Shown piece after piece: positions 1 to 9,401 of a stretch of DNA of 64,000 bases. The DNA lies in the NCBI RefSeq assembly GCF_003121405.1, contig NZ_QBUY01000002.1:124001-188000 (forward strand). Reading direction: 5' to 3'. The first letter of the stretch is position 1, and each line of letters opens with the position of its first letter. The notes below the pieces were generated by a model that worked only from the letters and a program-made list of their open reading frames with translations, searched no databases and was not told the DNA's origin. A program made the translations under genes and the position numbers. This stretch comes from Paraburkholderia sp. C35. GTDB lineage: Bacteria; Pseudomonadota; Gammaproteobacteria; Burkholderiales; Burkholderiaceae.

Positions 1-46
1 ACCGCTCGATCAGATTGTCGTGAGTCCACTTACCGTCTTCGCTCAT
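1..46 (-). CDS. Formate dehydrogenase gamma subunit (cytochrome b), N-terminal fragment cut by window edge
   Basis: Only the first 15 codons lie in the window (reads [15 protein letters not shown]). The start is the ATG at 46, preceded by a strong ribosome binding site (GGAGGAC, about 50-57). The frame overlaps the end of the beta-subunit gene by 17 nt, the usual translational coupling in formate dehydrogenase-N/O operons. The next gene there is the membrane cytochrome b that passes electrons to quinone. The identity rests on gene order and the short N-terminus, so it is an inference. Confidence 0.7.
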   Translation of the reverse strand, partial: MSEDGKWTHDNLIER

Positions 47-956
47 CGCTGTCCTCCTTGGACGCTTCCATGTCGGCGCGGGCTGCCTCTTCATCTTCGG
101 GATGAACCTTGTTCGGACCGATCCGGACGTAATGGAAAAAGGTGGTGATCACAGTCAGGAACAGGATGGCCAATGCCATCGGCTTCGCGATGCCTTTCCA
201 TAGCACCACCATCGGATTGATTCTCGGTTTGTCCGGCAAGCCGTGATAAAGCGAAGGCTGGTCCGCATGATGCAGCACGTACATCACGTGCGTGCCGCCC
301 ACTGCTTGCGGGTCGTACAATCCGGCGTGTTCGAACCCTCTGTCCTTGAGATCGCTGATGCGATCGGCAGCTTGTGCCTTCATATCCTCTTTGGTGCCGA
401 ACATGATCGCGCCGGTTGGACATGTCTTCGCACATGCGGGCTCCTGGCCTACCGATACGCGATCGGAACACAACGTGCACTTGTACACACGATGCTCCGT
501 CTTCGAGAGACGCGGAATGTTGAACGGACAGCCGGCAATGCAATATCCGCAACCGATGCAGTTCTCTTCGTGGAAGTCGACGATTCCATTCGTGTACTGA
601 ACGATCGCGCCAGGCGACGGACAGGCCTTCAGACAACCCGGGTCCGCACAATGCATGCATCCGTCTTTGCGGATCAGCCATTCGAGATCGCCCTTCGGAT
701 TCACGTATTCCGTGAAGCGCATCACGGTCCATGAGTGCTCCGTCAGATCGATCGGATTGTCATAGACGCCGATGTTGTCACCGACCTCGTCTCTCAGATC
801 GTTCCACTCCATGCACGCCGTCTGACAGGCTTTGCAGCCGATGCATTTGGATACGTCGATCAGCTTGGCAACCGTCCCCGTGACCGGGTTGCGATCGCCC
901 GGCGGCAGAACCGTCGTGGCCGATAGACGCTTGATATCCAGCGATTGCAAAGCCAT
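30..956 (-). CDS. fdxH: Formate dehydrogenase beta subunit, four [4Fe-4S] ferredoxin-like, membrane anchored
   Basis: This 308-residue electron-transfer subunit of the membrane formate dehydrogenase carries electrons from the molybdenum subunit to the cytochrome b subunit. Four cysteine clusters are visible: [12 protein letters not shown] near residue 38, [13 protein letters not shown] near 100, [11 protein letters not shown] near 133, and CTLCSD...CAKTC near 160-180. A single transmembrane helix lies near residues 258-280, followed by a charged tail, as in FdnH/FdoH. It sits 9 nt downstream of the alpha gene and overlaps the gamma gene, so the three form one operon. The length matches the family (about 294-310 residues). 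The gene could be called fdnH or fdoH; sequence alone does not separate the two. Confidence 0.93.
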   Translation of the reverse strand: MALQSLDIKRLSATTVLPPGDRNPVTGTVAKLIDVSKCIGCKACQTACMEWNDLRDEVGDNIGVYDNPIDLTEHSWTVMRFTEYVNPKGDLEWLIRKDGCMHCADPGCLKACPSPGAIVQYTNGIVDFHEENCIGCGYCIAGCPFNIPRLSKTEHRVYKCTLCSDRVSVGQEPACAKTCPTGAIMFGTKEDMKAQAADRISDLKDRGFEHAGLYDPQAVGGTHVMYVLHHADQPSLYHGLPDKPRINPMVVLWKGIAKPMALAILFLTVITTFFHYVRIGPNKVHPEDEEAARADMEASKEDSDERRR

Positions 957-965
957 GGTTTGCCC

Positions 966-3900
966 TCAAGCCTTTTCGACTTTCACGAGAAAGGATTTGA
1001 ACTCCGGCGTCTGCGTGTTCGCATCGCCTACCGACGGTGTCAGCGTGTTGGCCAGGTAGCCGAGCTTCGCCACACCTTTGTATCCCCAGTGCAGGGGAAC
1101 ACCGACCGTTTCGACACTCCTGCCATCGACGATAAGTGGCTTGATGCGCTTCGTAACCACGGCATTGGCGATGATGTAGCCACGCTTCGACGACACCTTC
1201 ACGCGGTCACCCGCCACCACGCCAATCTGCCGGGCCAGTTCCTCGCTGATCTCGACGAATTGCGCCGGCTGCACAATCGCGTTCAGCCGCGCGTTCTTGG
1301 TCCAGAAGTGAAAATGCTCGGTGAGGCGATAAGTCGTTGCCGTATGGGGAAACTCACGCGCCGAGCCGAAATTGGCCCGATCATTGGGAAAGACTCTCGC
1401 AGCCGGATTGCTCGTCACACCCGGTTTGTCCGGATGCAAGGGATTGAATCCAAGCGGTGTTTCAAAGGGTTCATAGTGCTCGGGAAATGGCCCTTCGTTC
1501 ATCTGTGCTCTGGCGAAGAAACGAGCCACGCCCTCCGGGTTCATGATGAACGGACCCATGCCGAGCGAAGGTGATTCGTCATCCTTATAGTCTGGAATAT
1601 CGGCGCCATCCCATTTCTTGCCGTCCCAGCGGATAATCTTCCGTGATGGATCGAAAGGCTGTCCGTTGATGTCGCATGAGGCGCGGTTGTACAGGATGCG
1701 GCGATTGTCAGGCCACGCCCACGCCCCACCCAGACTCTGGCCGATACCCGTCGGATCGCTGTTGTCGCGGCGGCCCATCATGTTGCCTTCTTCCGTCCAC
1801 GCACCGCAGAAGATCCAGCAACCGCTCGCCGTGCTGCCGTCGTCGCGAAGTTGCGAAAAACCAGAGAGCTGTTGTCCCGCTTTCAGTACACGCCTGTTCG
1901 AATCGACGATGTCGCTCACCGCCGAGCCGTTGTACTCCTTCGCCAGTTCTTCCGGCGTAGGGCTTTCCGGGTCGAAGTACGGCCAGTTGAGCTTGAGTAT
2001 CGGGTCCGGATACGCGCCACCCTGCGTGCGGTACATCTCTCGCATCCTCGTGAAGAGGTTCGACATGATCTCGGCGTCACTGAGTGCTTCACCCGGCGGC
2101 TCGGCCCCTTTCCAGTGCCATTGCAGCACCCGCGATGAACTCACCACCGAGCCATTTTCTTCCGCGAAGCAAGTAGTAGGAAGCCGGAACACTTCCGTCT
2201 GTATCTTCGACGAATCGGCGTTGTTGAACTCGCCAAAGTTCTTCCAGAACTCCGATGTCTCCGTCGCCAGCGGATCCATGATCAACAGCCATTTGAGCTT
2301 GCTCAGCCCTTCGAACACTTTCGCCTTGTTCGGCGCGGAAGCGATCATGTTGAAGCCCTGGCAAACGTAACCGGTCATCTTGCCCTGTACCATCAACTCG
2401 ACGTTCTGGATGACGTCATAGGTCTTGTCCGGCTTCGGCAGATAGTCGTACGCCCAGTTGTTTTCCTTCGTGGCCGCGTCGCCCCACCAGGACTTCATCA
2501 TGCTGACGAAGAACGCCGGATAGTTCTGATAGAAGCTGAGCTGGTTAGGACGAAGGGGCTTGAGCGTGTGCTTGCGAAGATAGGCGTGATAGCCCTGATC
2601 GTCTTCGGATGGAAGCACCATGTATCCGGGGAGCATTTCGCTCAACAGCCCAAGGTCTGTCAGACCCTGGATGTTCGAGTGTCCGCGCAGTGCATTGACG
2701 CCACCCCCTGCAATCCCGATGTTTCCCAGCAGCAACTGCACCATGGCACCCGTGCGGATAATCTGTGCACCGATCGAATGATGTGTCCATCCAAGCGCGT
2801 ACAGCAACGTTCCCGCGCGATTGGGCGTGGCCGTACTGCCTAGCACCTCGCAGACGTGCAAAAACTTTTCTTTGGGCGTGCCACAGATCTTCTCGACCAT
2901 TTCAGGCGTGTATCGGGAGAAGTGGGCCTTCATCAGTTGATAAACGCAACGCGGATCGGAAAGCGTTGCGTCAGTTTTTACGAACCCGTCTTCGCCGTAT
3001 TCGTAATCCCAGCTGCTTTTGTCGTAGGCGCGCTTCTCCGCGTTGTAGCCGGAGTACAGACCATCCTTGAACTCGAAGTCACCGCGGACAATGAAGCTGA
3101 AGTCCGTGTAATTGCGCACGTATTCGTGCTGGATCTTCCCGGTGGTCAGCAGATAGTTGATGACGCCGCCCAGGAACGCGATGTCCGTGCCCGTACGAAT
3201 CGGCGCATAGTAGTCCGCGACCGACGCAGTGCGTGTAAAGCGCGGATCGACCACGATCAGCCGCGCGCCGCGATGCGCTTTCGCTTCGACGACCCATTTG
3301 AAGCCGCAAGGATGTGCCTCGGCTGCATTGCCGCCCATCACGAGAATCACATCTGCATTCCGGATATCGACCCAATGGTTTGTCATCGAACCGCGGCCAA
3401 ATGTCGGGGCAAGACCTGCCACCGTCGGGCCGTGTCAGACACGCGCCTGGTTATCGAATGCGAGCATCCCCAGACTGCGGACTACCTTGTGCGTCAAATA
3501 ACCGGCTTCGTTACTCGCGGCAGATGCGGCAAGAAAGCCCGTCGTCACCCAACGGTTGACCGTCTTTCCGTCGGGCGTTTTTTCGACGAAGTTCGCGTCC
3601 CGATCTGCCTTGAGCAGCTTCGCGATGCGATCGAAGGCGTCGTCCCAGGAAATCGGTGTCCATTTATCCGAGCCGGGAGCGCGATATTCGGGAATCGTGA
3701 GACGCGATTCGCTGTGAATGATGTCGAGAAGACTGGCACCTTTCGGACACAAGGTGCCTCGATTGACGGGGTGATCGGGATCGCCCTCGATGTGGATGAT
3801 GCTGCCTTTCGCGTTCTTCGCGTTGTCACCCAGTGCATACATCAGAATGCCGCACCCCACCGAGCAATACGTGCAGGTGTTTCGTACTTCAGTGGCGCGA

Positions 3901-4025
3901 CTGAGCTTGTATTGACGAACTTCTGCTATCGCGGCGCCCGGAGAAAAACCCAACAGCGCGACGCTCGAACTGGCGAGTGTCGCAGCCGAGATCTTCAGGA
4001 ACTGCCGTCGTGTCAGGCTATCCAT
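966..4025 (-). CDS. fdnG: Formate dehydrogenase major (alpha) subunit, selenocysteine-containing, Tat-exported
   Basis: Molybdenum-bis-MGD catalytic subunit that oxidises formate to CO2 in the periplasm. The protein is about 1019 residues if the in-frame TGA at 3437-3435 is read as selenocysteine 197. The reading frame is continuous across it, and the context (ARV-Sec-HGPTVA) matches the active site of E. coli FdnG. A conventional gene caller splits this into two ORFs at that codon. The N-terminus has a twin-arginine signal (RRQFLK, residues 6-11) and hydrophobic stretch. The [4Fe-4S] ligands are C51, C54, C58 and C93. A SECIS-like hairpin follows the TGA. First gene of the operon with beta and gamma. 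Production would need SelA/B/C/D and molybdenum cofactor genes, which are not in this window. The fdnG versus fdoG label is arbitrary. Confidence 0.93.
3405..3424 (-). promoter_or_regulatory. Bacterial SECIS element in fdnG mRNA
   Basis: Starting 13 nt after the first base of the UGA, the mRNA can fold as CGG-U-GGCA-GGUCU-UGCC-CCG. This gives a lower stem of three GC pairs, a single bulged U, an upper stem of four pairs and a GGUCU apical loop. The bulged U is base 17 counted from the U of UGA, and the loop carries GGUC. Both match the features SelB recognises in E. coli fdhF/fdnG (established knowledge). The fold was derived by eye. Confidence 0.88.
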
Positions 4026-4297
4026 GGATGTTTCCTAAACCGGTGTCGCGCGGCGTTGTTGGGGACACTCTCGCGTTCTCGTTCATCGTCTTCGATATCC
4101 GCTGACGTGTATTCCGGGAACGCACGATCTTTCGAAAAGCATGGCCTTTCCGCTCAGACGGAGATGCACGATCCTGTCCCACTGCGTGCGTTGTCACTTC
4201 AACGTGAGTTTTGTCTATCTGAACCGGTGCATGTGCCGGGTGAAAGGCGAGTGATATAAATTTCCTCAACCCCGTACGGAACCGAAGGAGTGTCGAT
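4026..4297. other. Divergent promoter region, fdnG / ene-reductase
   Basis: 272 bp between two divergently transcribed genes. It must hold both promoters. I found no convincing -35/-10 pair or long palindrome. A TATAAA-like stretch at about 4254-4260 is the only A/T-rich box near the rightward gene, which is preceded by a clear AAGGAG ribosome binding site just before 4298. Confidence 0.4.
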
Positions 4298-5395
4298 ATG
4301 GATCAGCGTGGCCTTTTCTCACCGACATCGATTGGTGCGATTCCCGTCGCGAATCGCATTGCGATGGCGCCATTGACGCGCTCGCGCGCCGGGATGGACG
4401 GGGTGCAGTCGGCGCTTGCCGTCGAGTACTACCGGCAACGGGCGTCGGCGGGACTCATTGTCAGCGAGGCCACGAACATTTCGCAGCAGGCGCGGGGCTA
4501 CGCATACACGCCGAGCATTTACACGGAAGCACAGGTAGCCGCGTGGTCGGCCGTCACCCAGGCCGTGCACGAGGCGGGCGGCCGTATCGTGCTCCAGTTG
4601 TGGCACGTCGGTCGCATGTCGCACGTCAGCCTGCAAAAAGATGGGGCCGCGCCTGTCGCGCCATCGGCCATTCAGGCTGACGATGAAGTCTTTACAGTCG
4701 ATGGCCCGGCGCGACCGTCGATGCCTCGGGCCCTCGAACTGGACGAAATACCCGCCATCATCGAAGACTATCGGCACGCTGCGAGCAACGCGAAGTCAGC
4801 AGGATTCGACGGCGTCGAAGTGCATGCCGCGAATTGCTATCTGCTGGAACAGTTCATTCGCGACAGCACCAACAAGCGGACCGACCGTTATGGCGGTTCG
4901 ATCGAAAATCGCACGCGTCTCGCCATCGAAGTCATCGAAGCCGTCGCCGATGTGTGGGGCGCCGATCGCGTTGGCGTTCGCCTCTCGCCGATTACGCGCG
5001 CTGTCGGCGATACGCCCCTGGACAGCAATCCGCAGGCAACCTATGGATTTCTCGCAGAGCGTGTTGGCAAGCTCGGTCTCGCGTGGCTGCATTGCGTGGA
5101 AGGGCAAACGCAAGGCAAGAACGCAGCAGGAGAGTTTGATTTCAAGGCACTGCACGAATCCTTCGGCAGCAAATACATTGCAAACAACAGCTACGATCGC
5201 GAACGGGCCATTGAAGCGGTGGACTCCGGCTATGCCGACATGATCGCTTTCGGCAGACCATTTATCGGAAATCCCGATCTGGTGGACAGGCTGCGTCACG
5301 ATTTGCCGCTAACGAAAGCACCCGTCGAAACCTACTATGGCGGCGGCGCAGAAGGCTACACGGACTTTCAGCCGTTCACGCAATCTGCCTCGTGA
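4298..5395 (+). CDS. nemA: Old Yellow Enzyme family ene-reductase (NemA-like alkene reductase)
   Basis: FMN-dependent, NAD(P)H-driven reductase of activated alkenes, N-ethylmaleimide or nitro compounds. The protein has 365 residues, the normal length for classical OYE. Visible marks are APLTRSR (residues 24-30, FMN-site Thr), the substrate-binding pair H176/N179 in VHAANCYLLEQF, RYGGSIENR near 198-205, and the C-terminal FGRPFIGNPDL phosphate-binding stretch. It starts at ATG 4298 behind an AAGGAG site. It is followed 313 bp later by an AraC regulator on the same strand, a plausible controller. The class is certain, the physiological substrate is not, and the symbol is by family resemblance. 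Confidence 0.85.
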   Translation: MDQRGLFSPTSIGAIPVANRIAMAPLTRSRAGMDGVQSALAVEYYRQRASAGLIVSEATNISQQARGYAYTPSIYTEAQVAAWSAVTQAVHEAGGRIVLQLWHVGRMSHVSLQKDGAAPVAPSAIQADDEVFTVDGPARPSMPRALELDEIPAIIEDYRHAASNAKSAGFDGVEVHAANCYLLEQFIRDSTNKRTDRYGGSIENRTRLAIEVIEAVADVWGADRVGVRLSPITRAVGDTPLDSNPQATYGFLAERVGKLGLAWLHCVEGQTQGKNAAGEFDFKALHESFGSKYIANNSYDRERAIEAVDSGYADMIAFGRPFIGNPDLVDRLRHDLPLTKAPVETYYGGGAEGYTDFQPFTQSAS

Positions 5396-5708
5396 AGTCT
5401 GGCCGCGCTGGGTATTGCCGGATTCGATCCTCGCGCCGTGGCCTTCAAAGCACGCATCACGCTCTTCCGCTCACTGACTCCCAGACCTACGAAATCCCTC
5501 CACCCATACTTTCGTTTAGGGTCTGGAGGGATACCCTGGGCAGTTCCATACCGCCGTAGACTACCCGCCTTCCTCTGGCGACGCTATCTTTGACACGTGC
5601 CTCCCGGGCTTTGCTGGTAAGGGTTCCGGGTGGGTACGCGAACAGCTCTGCGTCATTCGGCGCAGAGTGTCCTGGCGCTACTTCTGAGCGGAAACAGAGG
5701 GAAGATCC
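5396..5708. other. Intergenic region, ene-reductase to AraC regulator
   Basis: 313 bp with no credible ORF. It contains a perfect 9-bp inverted repeat (5494-5502 with 5524-5532) and, at 5549-5558, a TAC-CGCC-GTA core that weakly resembles the palindrome upstream of the bd oxidase. An AG-rich ribosome binding site (GAGGGAAG) precedes 5709. Confidence 0.4.
5494..5532. repeat. Inverted repeat ATCCCTCCA / TGGAGGGAT
   Basis: The arms 5494-5502 and 5524-5532 are perfectly complementary with a 21-nt spacer, and the spacer can add three more GC pairs (CCC at 5503-5505 with GGG). It lies about 100 bp after the ene-reductase stop and 177 bp before the AraC start. It lacks a T-tract, so an operator or structured leader is as likely as a terminator. 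Confidence 0.45.
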
Positions 5709-6722
5709 ATGCACGAATCACTTGCCATCGGTCTATACACCGAGCCTACAAAAGTCGTTCCTCATTCATCCGGACTTGTCGCGCGGAATGCGGGCATCGA
5801 ACCGGATGAGGACCGGCACGACACCATCCTGAGCGCTGGATTGCAGATCGACCGTCAGTCGCTTCACAAGACGAATTCGTTCGTCGCCTCGCGGTGGACA
5901 AGCGAAGCACCGCGAATCTGGAACACCACCGTCGACGCTCAGCACATGCTCGTCGCACTGTGTTTGCGTCAAGCGGTAGTCACGGTCGTGTCGAACGGCG
6001 AGCCGTTCTACGACGGCGTGCTCGATCGCGGTGCCGCGCTCGTGTTGCCGTCCGGCGTGGAGGTCAGTGGCACGTTTCACACGCCCGCCGACTTCCTGCA
6101 CGTGTACGTGCCTGCGCACTGGCTCACGGAGTGGCTCGACGACGGCGAGGCGCCGAACATCACCTCGCTGTTCGCTGCAGCGCCGTTGCATGTGCGGGAT
6201 TCCGTCGTGATCAAACTCACTGGCACGCTATTGCGGGCAGTACATGGACGGGCGGCAACCAGTTCGCTTTACGCAGACGGAATTACGCTATCTATCCTGG
6301 CCAGGCTGCTGGAGAACATCGTTGCACGTGCATCGATCAAGCCGGCGCGGGCGTCGTCCGTGTCGCCGCTCGAAGCGTGGCGGGTCAAGATCGCCGTCGA
6401 TTTCATCGATCAGCGGATTGACGGCAGTCTGACGCTGGCAGAGTTGGGCGGAGCGGTCGGGCTGTCGCCGATGCACTTCGCCGCGCGTTTCAGGGCCGCG
6501 ACGGGGACTTCGCCTCATACGTTCATCTTGCGCAGGCGGGTCGAGCACGCGAAGACGCTGCTTGCCACCACGAGATCGACCGTCGCCGATATTGCGTTCA
6601 GCGTCGGATTTCGCACCCAGGCGCATTTCACCACGGTGTTTCGGCGTCACGTCGATGACACACCGCATCGGTGGCGGGCGAAACATGGCCGCTCCGAAAG
6701 CGTCGTAGCGCGAGGCATTTGA
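5709..6722 (+). CDS. AraC/XylS family transcriptional regulator
   Basis: 337-residue regulator with an N-terminal effector-binding region and a C-terminal double helix-turn-helix of about 100 residues (from about residue 225). The signature stretches are TLAELGGAVGLSPMHFAARFRAATG and the second helix pair ending in ...GFRTQAHFTTVFRRHVDDTPHRWR. The start at ATG 5709 follows a GAGGGAAG ribosome binding site. A strong GC-rich hairpin follows the stop. It is likely to act on the upstream ene-reductase or on itself; the effector is unknown. Confidence 0.88.
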   Translation: MHESLAIGLYTEPTKVVPHSSGLVARNAGIEPDEDRHDTILSAGLQIDRQSLHKTNSFVASRWTSEAPRIWNTTVDAQHMLVALCLRQAVVTVVSNGEPFYDGVLDRGAALVLPSGVEVSGTFHTPADFLHVYVPAHWLTEWLDDGEAPNITSLFAAAPLHVRDSVVIKLTGTLLRAVHGRAATSSLYADGITLSILARLLENIVARASIKPARASSVSPLEAWRVKIAVDFIDQRIDGSLTLAELGGAVGLSPMHFAARFRAATGTSPHTFILRRRVEHAKTLLATTRSTVADIAFSVGFRTQAHFTTVFRRHVDDTPHRWRAKHGRSESVVARGI

Positions 6723-6739
6723 AGTACTGTGACCGACCG

Positions 6740-6780
6740 AACGCCGGCGGCGCGAGCCGCCGGCGTTTGCTATTTCTCTC
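6740..6780 (+). terminator. Intrinsic terminator after the AraC gene
   Basis: Perfect 12-bp stem, AACGCCGGCGGC (6740-6751) pairing with GCCGCCGGCGTT (6756-6767) around a GCGA loop. A T-rich tail, TTTGCTATTTCTCT, follows on the plus strand. It lies 17 bp past the AraC stop and between two convergent transcripts, so it may also stop leftward transcription from the oxidase operon. Confidence 0.8.
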
Positions 6781-6806
6781 TTCACTCGCGCAAGGCCGCG
6801 ACGCCA

Positions 6807-6953
6807 TCAATGATGCATCGCCGCTGCAACGAGAAAGTGAAACGGCATGGCGAGCAGCATGGTGCCGACAAAGCCCACCAGCCACAGAATGACAAACCAC
6901 ATCATGCGTTTGCCGAGCGTTGTCGATTCGGAATCGGAAGCTGGATTGGACAT
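6807..6953 (-). CDS. DUF2474-type single-helix small protein of the bd oxidase operon
   Basis: 48-codon gene running from ATG 6953 to TGA 6807-6809. It begins 13 nt after the cydB stop, with a GGGGATC ribosome binding site. The product has a polar N-terminus of about 16 residues, one transmembrane helix (about residues 18-45, starting MMWFVILWLVGFVG) and a His-His C-terminus. It resembles the DUF2474 proteins that follow cioAB/cydAB in many Proteobacteria and are thought to be small oxidase subunits analogous to CydX (family knowledge). It is too short for usual ORF cut-offs. Confidence 0.82.
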   Translation of the reverse strand: MSNPASDSESTTLGKRMMWFVILWLVGFVGTMLLAMPFHFLVAAAMHH

Positions 6954-6965
6954 GACTGATCCCCT

Positions 6966-7964
6966 TCAATGGTATTGGCTTCCCGCTTGCAGCTTGCCGC
7001 GAAAGACCCAATAACCCGCAGTGGTGTACACGATGATGATCGGGATGATGATCACCGCACCTACGAGGGCGAAAAGCTGGCTCGGCCGGGGCGATGCAGC
7101 GTCCCAAAGCGTGACGCTATTGGGTATCGCGTAAGGCCATATGCTGATCAGCAAGCCGATGTAGCCCAGCAGGATCAGCACGAGGCACAGCACGAACGGC
7201 GCGAGATCCATGCGGCGTTTCACTGCGGCGTACATCAGCACGGTAGTGATCGCCACGAGGAAAGGCACCGAGTACAGCCTGTAGCGGAACGATGAATGGA
7301 ACCAGCGTGCGGCAACCTGCGCATCTGTCAAAGGTGTCCAGATGCTGACGACGAGAATGAAGCCAAGCAACACGAGCGTCAGCGGCCATACCAGCGCACG
7401 CAGACGCTCCTGGAACTCACCCTCCGTCTTGAGCACGAGATAGGTCGCACCCTGCAACGCGTAGGTGAACATCAAGCCCATGCCCGTCAAGAAGCTGAAC
7501 GGCGTGACCCAAAAGAATGGATCGCCGGAAAAGACGCCGTTCTTGACGGGAATGCCGTGAAGATAGGCACCCAGAATCACGCCTTGAAAGAACGCCGCGC
7601 CTGCCGAGCCACAGATGAAAGCCAGACTCCACATGTTCTTCGTGCGATTGGCCTTGCCACGCACTTCGAACGATACGCCGCGGAAAATCAGGCAGACCAG
7701 CATGAATATGATGGGCAGATAAAGCCCCGACAGCGCGACCGAATAGACCATCGGAAAGGCCGCAAACAGCGCGGCGCCGCCCAGTACCAGCCACGTTTCA
7801 TTGCCGTCCCAGACTGGCGCGATGCTATGCATCATCATGTCTCTCTCGCTGTCGAGCGGGAAGAACGGAAAGATCATGCCGATGCCCAGATCGAATCCGT
7901 CGAGAGCGATGTACATAAAAAGGCCGAGTGCGATGATGGCGGCCCATATCACGGTGACGTCCAT
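6966..7964 (-). CDS. cydB: Cytochrome bd-type (cyanide-insensitive) quinol oxidase subunit II
   Basis: 332-residue polytopic membrane protein of the CydB/CioB family. The start MDVTVIWAAIIALGLFMYIALDG contains the conserved helix I with the DGFDLGIGM motif, and there are about eight hydrophobic helices. Together with subunit I it reduces O2 to water using quinol. It lies 42 bp after cydA and 13 bp before the DUF2474 gene, so the three form one operon. The short subunit I and the DUF2474 partner point to the CioAB branch rather than the E. coli CydAB branch; that distinction is inference. Confidence 0.93.
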   Translation of the reverse strand: MDVTVIWAAIIALGLFMYIALDGFDLGIGMIFPFFPLDSERDMMMHSIAPVWDGNETWLVLGGAALFAAFPMVYSVALSGLYLPIIFMLVCLIFRGVSFEVRGKANRTKNMWSLAFICGSAGAAFFQGVILGAYLHGIPVKNGVFSGDPFFWVTPFSFLTGMGLMFTYALQGATYLVLKTEGEFQERLRALVWPLTLVLLGFILVVSIWTPLTDAQVAARWFHSSFRYRLYSVPFLVAITTVLMYAAVKRRMDLAPFVLCLVLILLGYIGLLISIWPYAIPNSVTLWDAASPRPSQLFALVGAVIIIPIIIVYTTAGYWVFRGKLQAGSQYH

Positions 7965-8006
7965 GCCATGCTCCGGAATGTCTGAAGGAGGTATGTGTGC
8001 GGCGAG

Positions 8007-9401
8007 TTATTCCGTTGCGGCGGCAAGCGGGCGCCGCCCGGTGGCTTCGGCAGGGTCTACGGGTTCGGGCGTCGGCGTGCCGTCTTCCGAGCGTCCTGGC
8101 CCGGCTTGAATGAGCTTCATGATGTAGTAGATGCCCGTGCCGAACACGAGAAAGTAGACCATCACGAAGATGAGCAGAGACACGCCGGCGCTTTGAGCCG
8201 TCACGGGCGAGACGGCATCTTTCGTGCGAAGCACGCCGTAGACAACCCACGGTTGGCGACCCGCTTCAGTTGTGATCCAGCCAGCAATCAGCGAGATGAT
8301 CCCTGTCGGTCCCATCAGCACAGTGAGCCATTGATAAGGACGGAATTCGAAGAGCTTGCCGCTTCTGCGCAGGATGAGGCCGACGATCGCCGTCAGGATC
8401 ATCAATACGCCAAGCCCGGCCATGATGCGGAAGGTCCAGAAGATCAGCGACGAATTCGGCCGGTCTTCCTTGGGGAACTCCTTCAGCCCACGAATTTCGC
8501 CGTCCCAGCTGTGCGTGAGAATCAGGCTGCCGAGATGCGGTATCTGGATCGCGTAGCGTGTTTCCTCGGCCTGCATATCGGGAAAGCCGATGAGATTCAG
8601 CGCAGTGCCGCCTTTCTCGGTCTCCCACAAGCCTTCGATGGCGGCGATCTTCGCAGGCTGATACTTGCGCGTATTCAGCCCGTGCTGATCGCCTACGAAA
8701 GCCTGGATAGGTGCCAGAAACAGCAGTAGCCAGAGGGCCATCGAATACATCGTCTTGACTTCGGGATCGCGGCGTCCGTGCAGCAGATGCCAGCCTCCCG
8801 TCGCGGCGACGATCAGCGCGGCGACGATAAACGCGGCCATCGTCATATGCGCCAGCCGGTACGGAAAGGATGGATTGAAAATGACGGCAAACCAGTCGAC
8901 CGGGACCACATGTCCATTCTCGACGGAAAACCCTTGCGGCGTTTGCATCCAGCTATTCGAGGACAAGATCCAGAAGGTCGAGATCAGCGTGCCGATCGCC
9001 ACGAGCAATGTGGCAGCGAAATGAGCCTTCGGTCCCACCTTTTGCCAGCCGAACAACATGATGCCGAGAAACCCGGCTTCGAGGAAAAAGGCGGTCATCA
9101 CCTCGTAGGTCAACAACGGACCGGTGATGGGCCCAGCGAAGCTGGAGAAGCCGGACCAGTTGGTCCCAAACTCGTAGGCCATCACCACACCCGACACGAC
9201 ACCCATGCCGAAACCCACGGCGAAGATCTTCGACCAGTAAATGCACAGTTCCTTGTAATGCGGCTTGCCCGTTTTCAGGTAGCAGCCTTCGAGGACAGCA
9301 AGAAAGCTCGCCAGCCCGATGCTGAGCGCCGGGAACATGATGTGGAACGAGACTGTGAACGCGAACTGAAGCCGTGACAGATCGAGCGCATTGGCATCCA
9401 T
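8007..9401 (-). CDS. cydA: Cytochrome bd-type (cyanide-insensitive) quinol oxidase subunit I
   Basis: 464-residue heme-binding subunit. The start LDLSRLQFAFTVSFHIMFPA carries the conserved helix I with the periplasmic His ligand region, and the GRQPW signature is near ITTEAGRQPWVVYGVLRT. The length is well below E. coli CydA (about 522), consistent with the short Q-loop of CioA-type oxidases. I chose ATG 9401 because AAAGGTG lies 6 nt upstream; an in-frame GTG at 9410 is less likely. The upstream region holds a CTATAC/GTATAG palindrome. Role: terminal oxidase that could drain quinol generated by the nearby formate dehydrogenase. Confidence 0.93.
   Translation of the reverse strand: MDANALDLSRLQFAFTVSFHIMFPALSIGLASFLAVLEGCYLKTGKPHYKELCIYWSKIFAVGFGMGVVSGVVMAYEFGTNWSGFSSFAGPITGPLLTYEVMTAFFLEAGFLGIMLFGWQKVGPKAHFAATLLVAIGTLISTFWILSSNSWMQTPQGFSVENGHVVPVDWFAVIFNPSFPYRLAHMTMAAFIVAALIVAATGGWHLLHGRRDPEVKTMYSMALWLLLFLAPIQAFVGDQHGLNTRKYQPAKIAAIEGLWETEKGGTALNLIGFPDMQAEETRYAIQIPHLGSLILTHSWDGEIRGLKEFPKEDRPNSSLIFWTFRIMAGLGVLMILTAIVGLILRRSGKLFEFRPYQWLTVLMGPTGIISLIAGWITTEAGRQPWVVYGVLRTKDAVSPVTAQSAGVSLLIFVMVYFLVFGTGIYYIMKLIQAGPGRSEDGTPTPEPVDPAEATGRRPLAAATE

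Noticed and set aside
3435..4025. Reading the first part of fdnG as a separate 196-residue protein ended by TGA.
   Set aside because: The TGA has the selenocysteine context and a SECIS hairpin, and the frame continues into the rest of the enzyme.
2856..4259. A 467-codon plus-strand ORF opposite the formate dehydrogenase alpha gene.
   Set aside because: Antisense shadow of a well-supported gene, with no recognisable motif or ribosome binding site.
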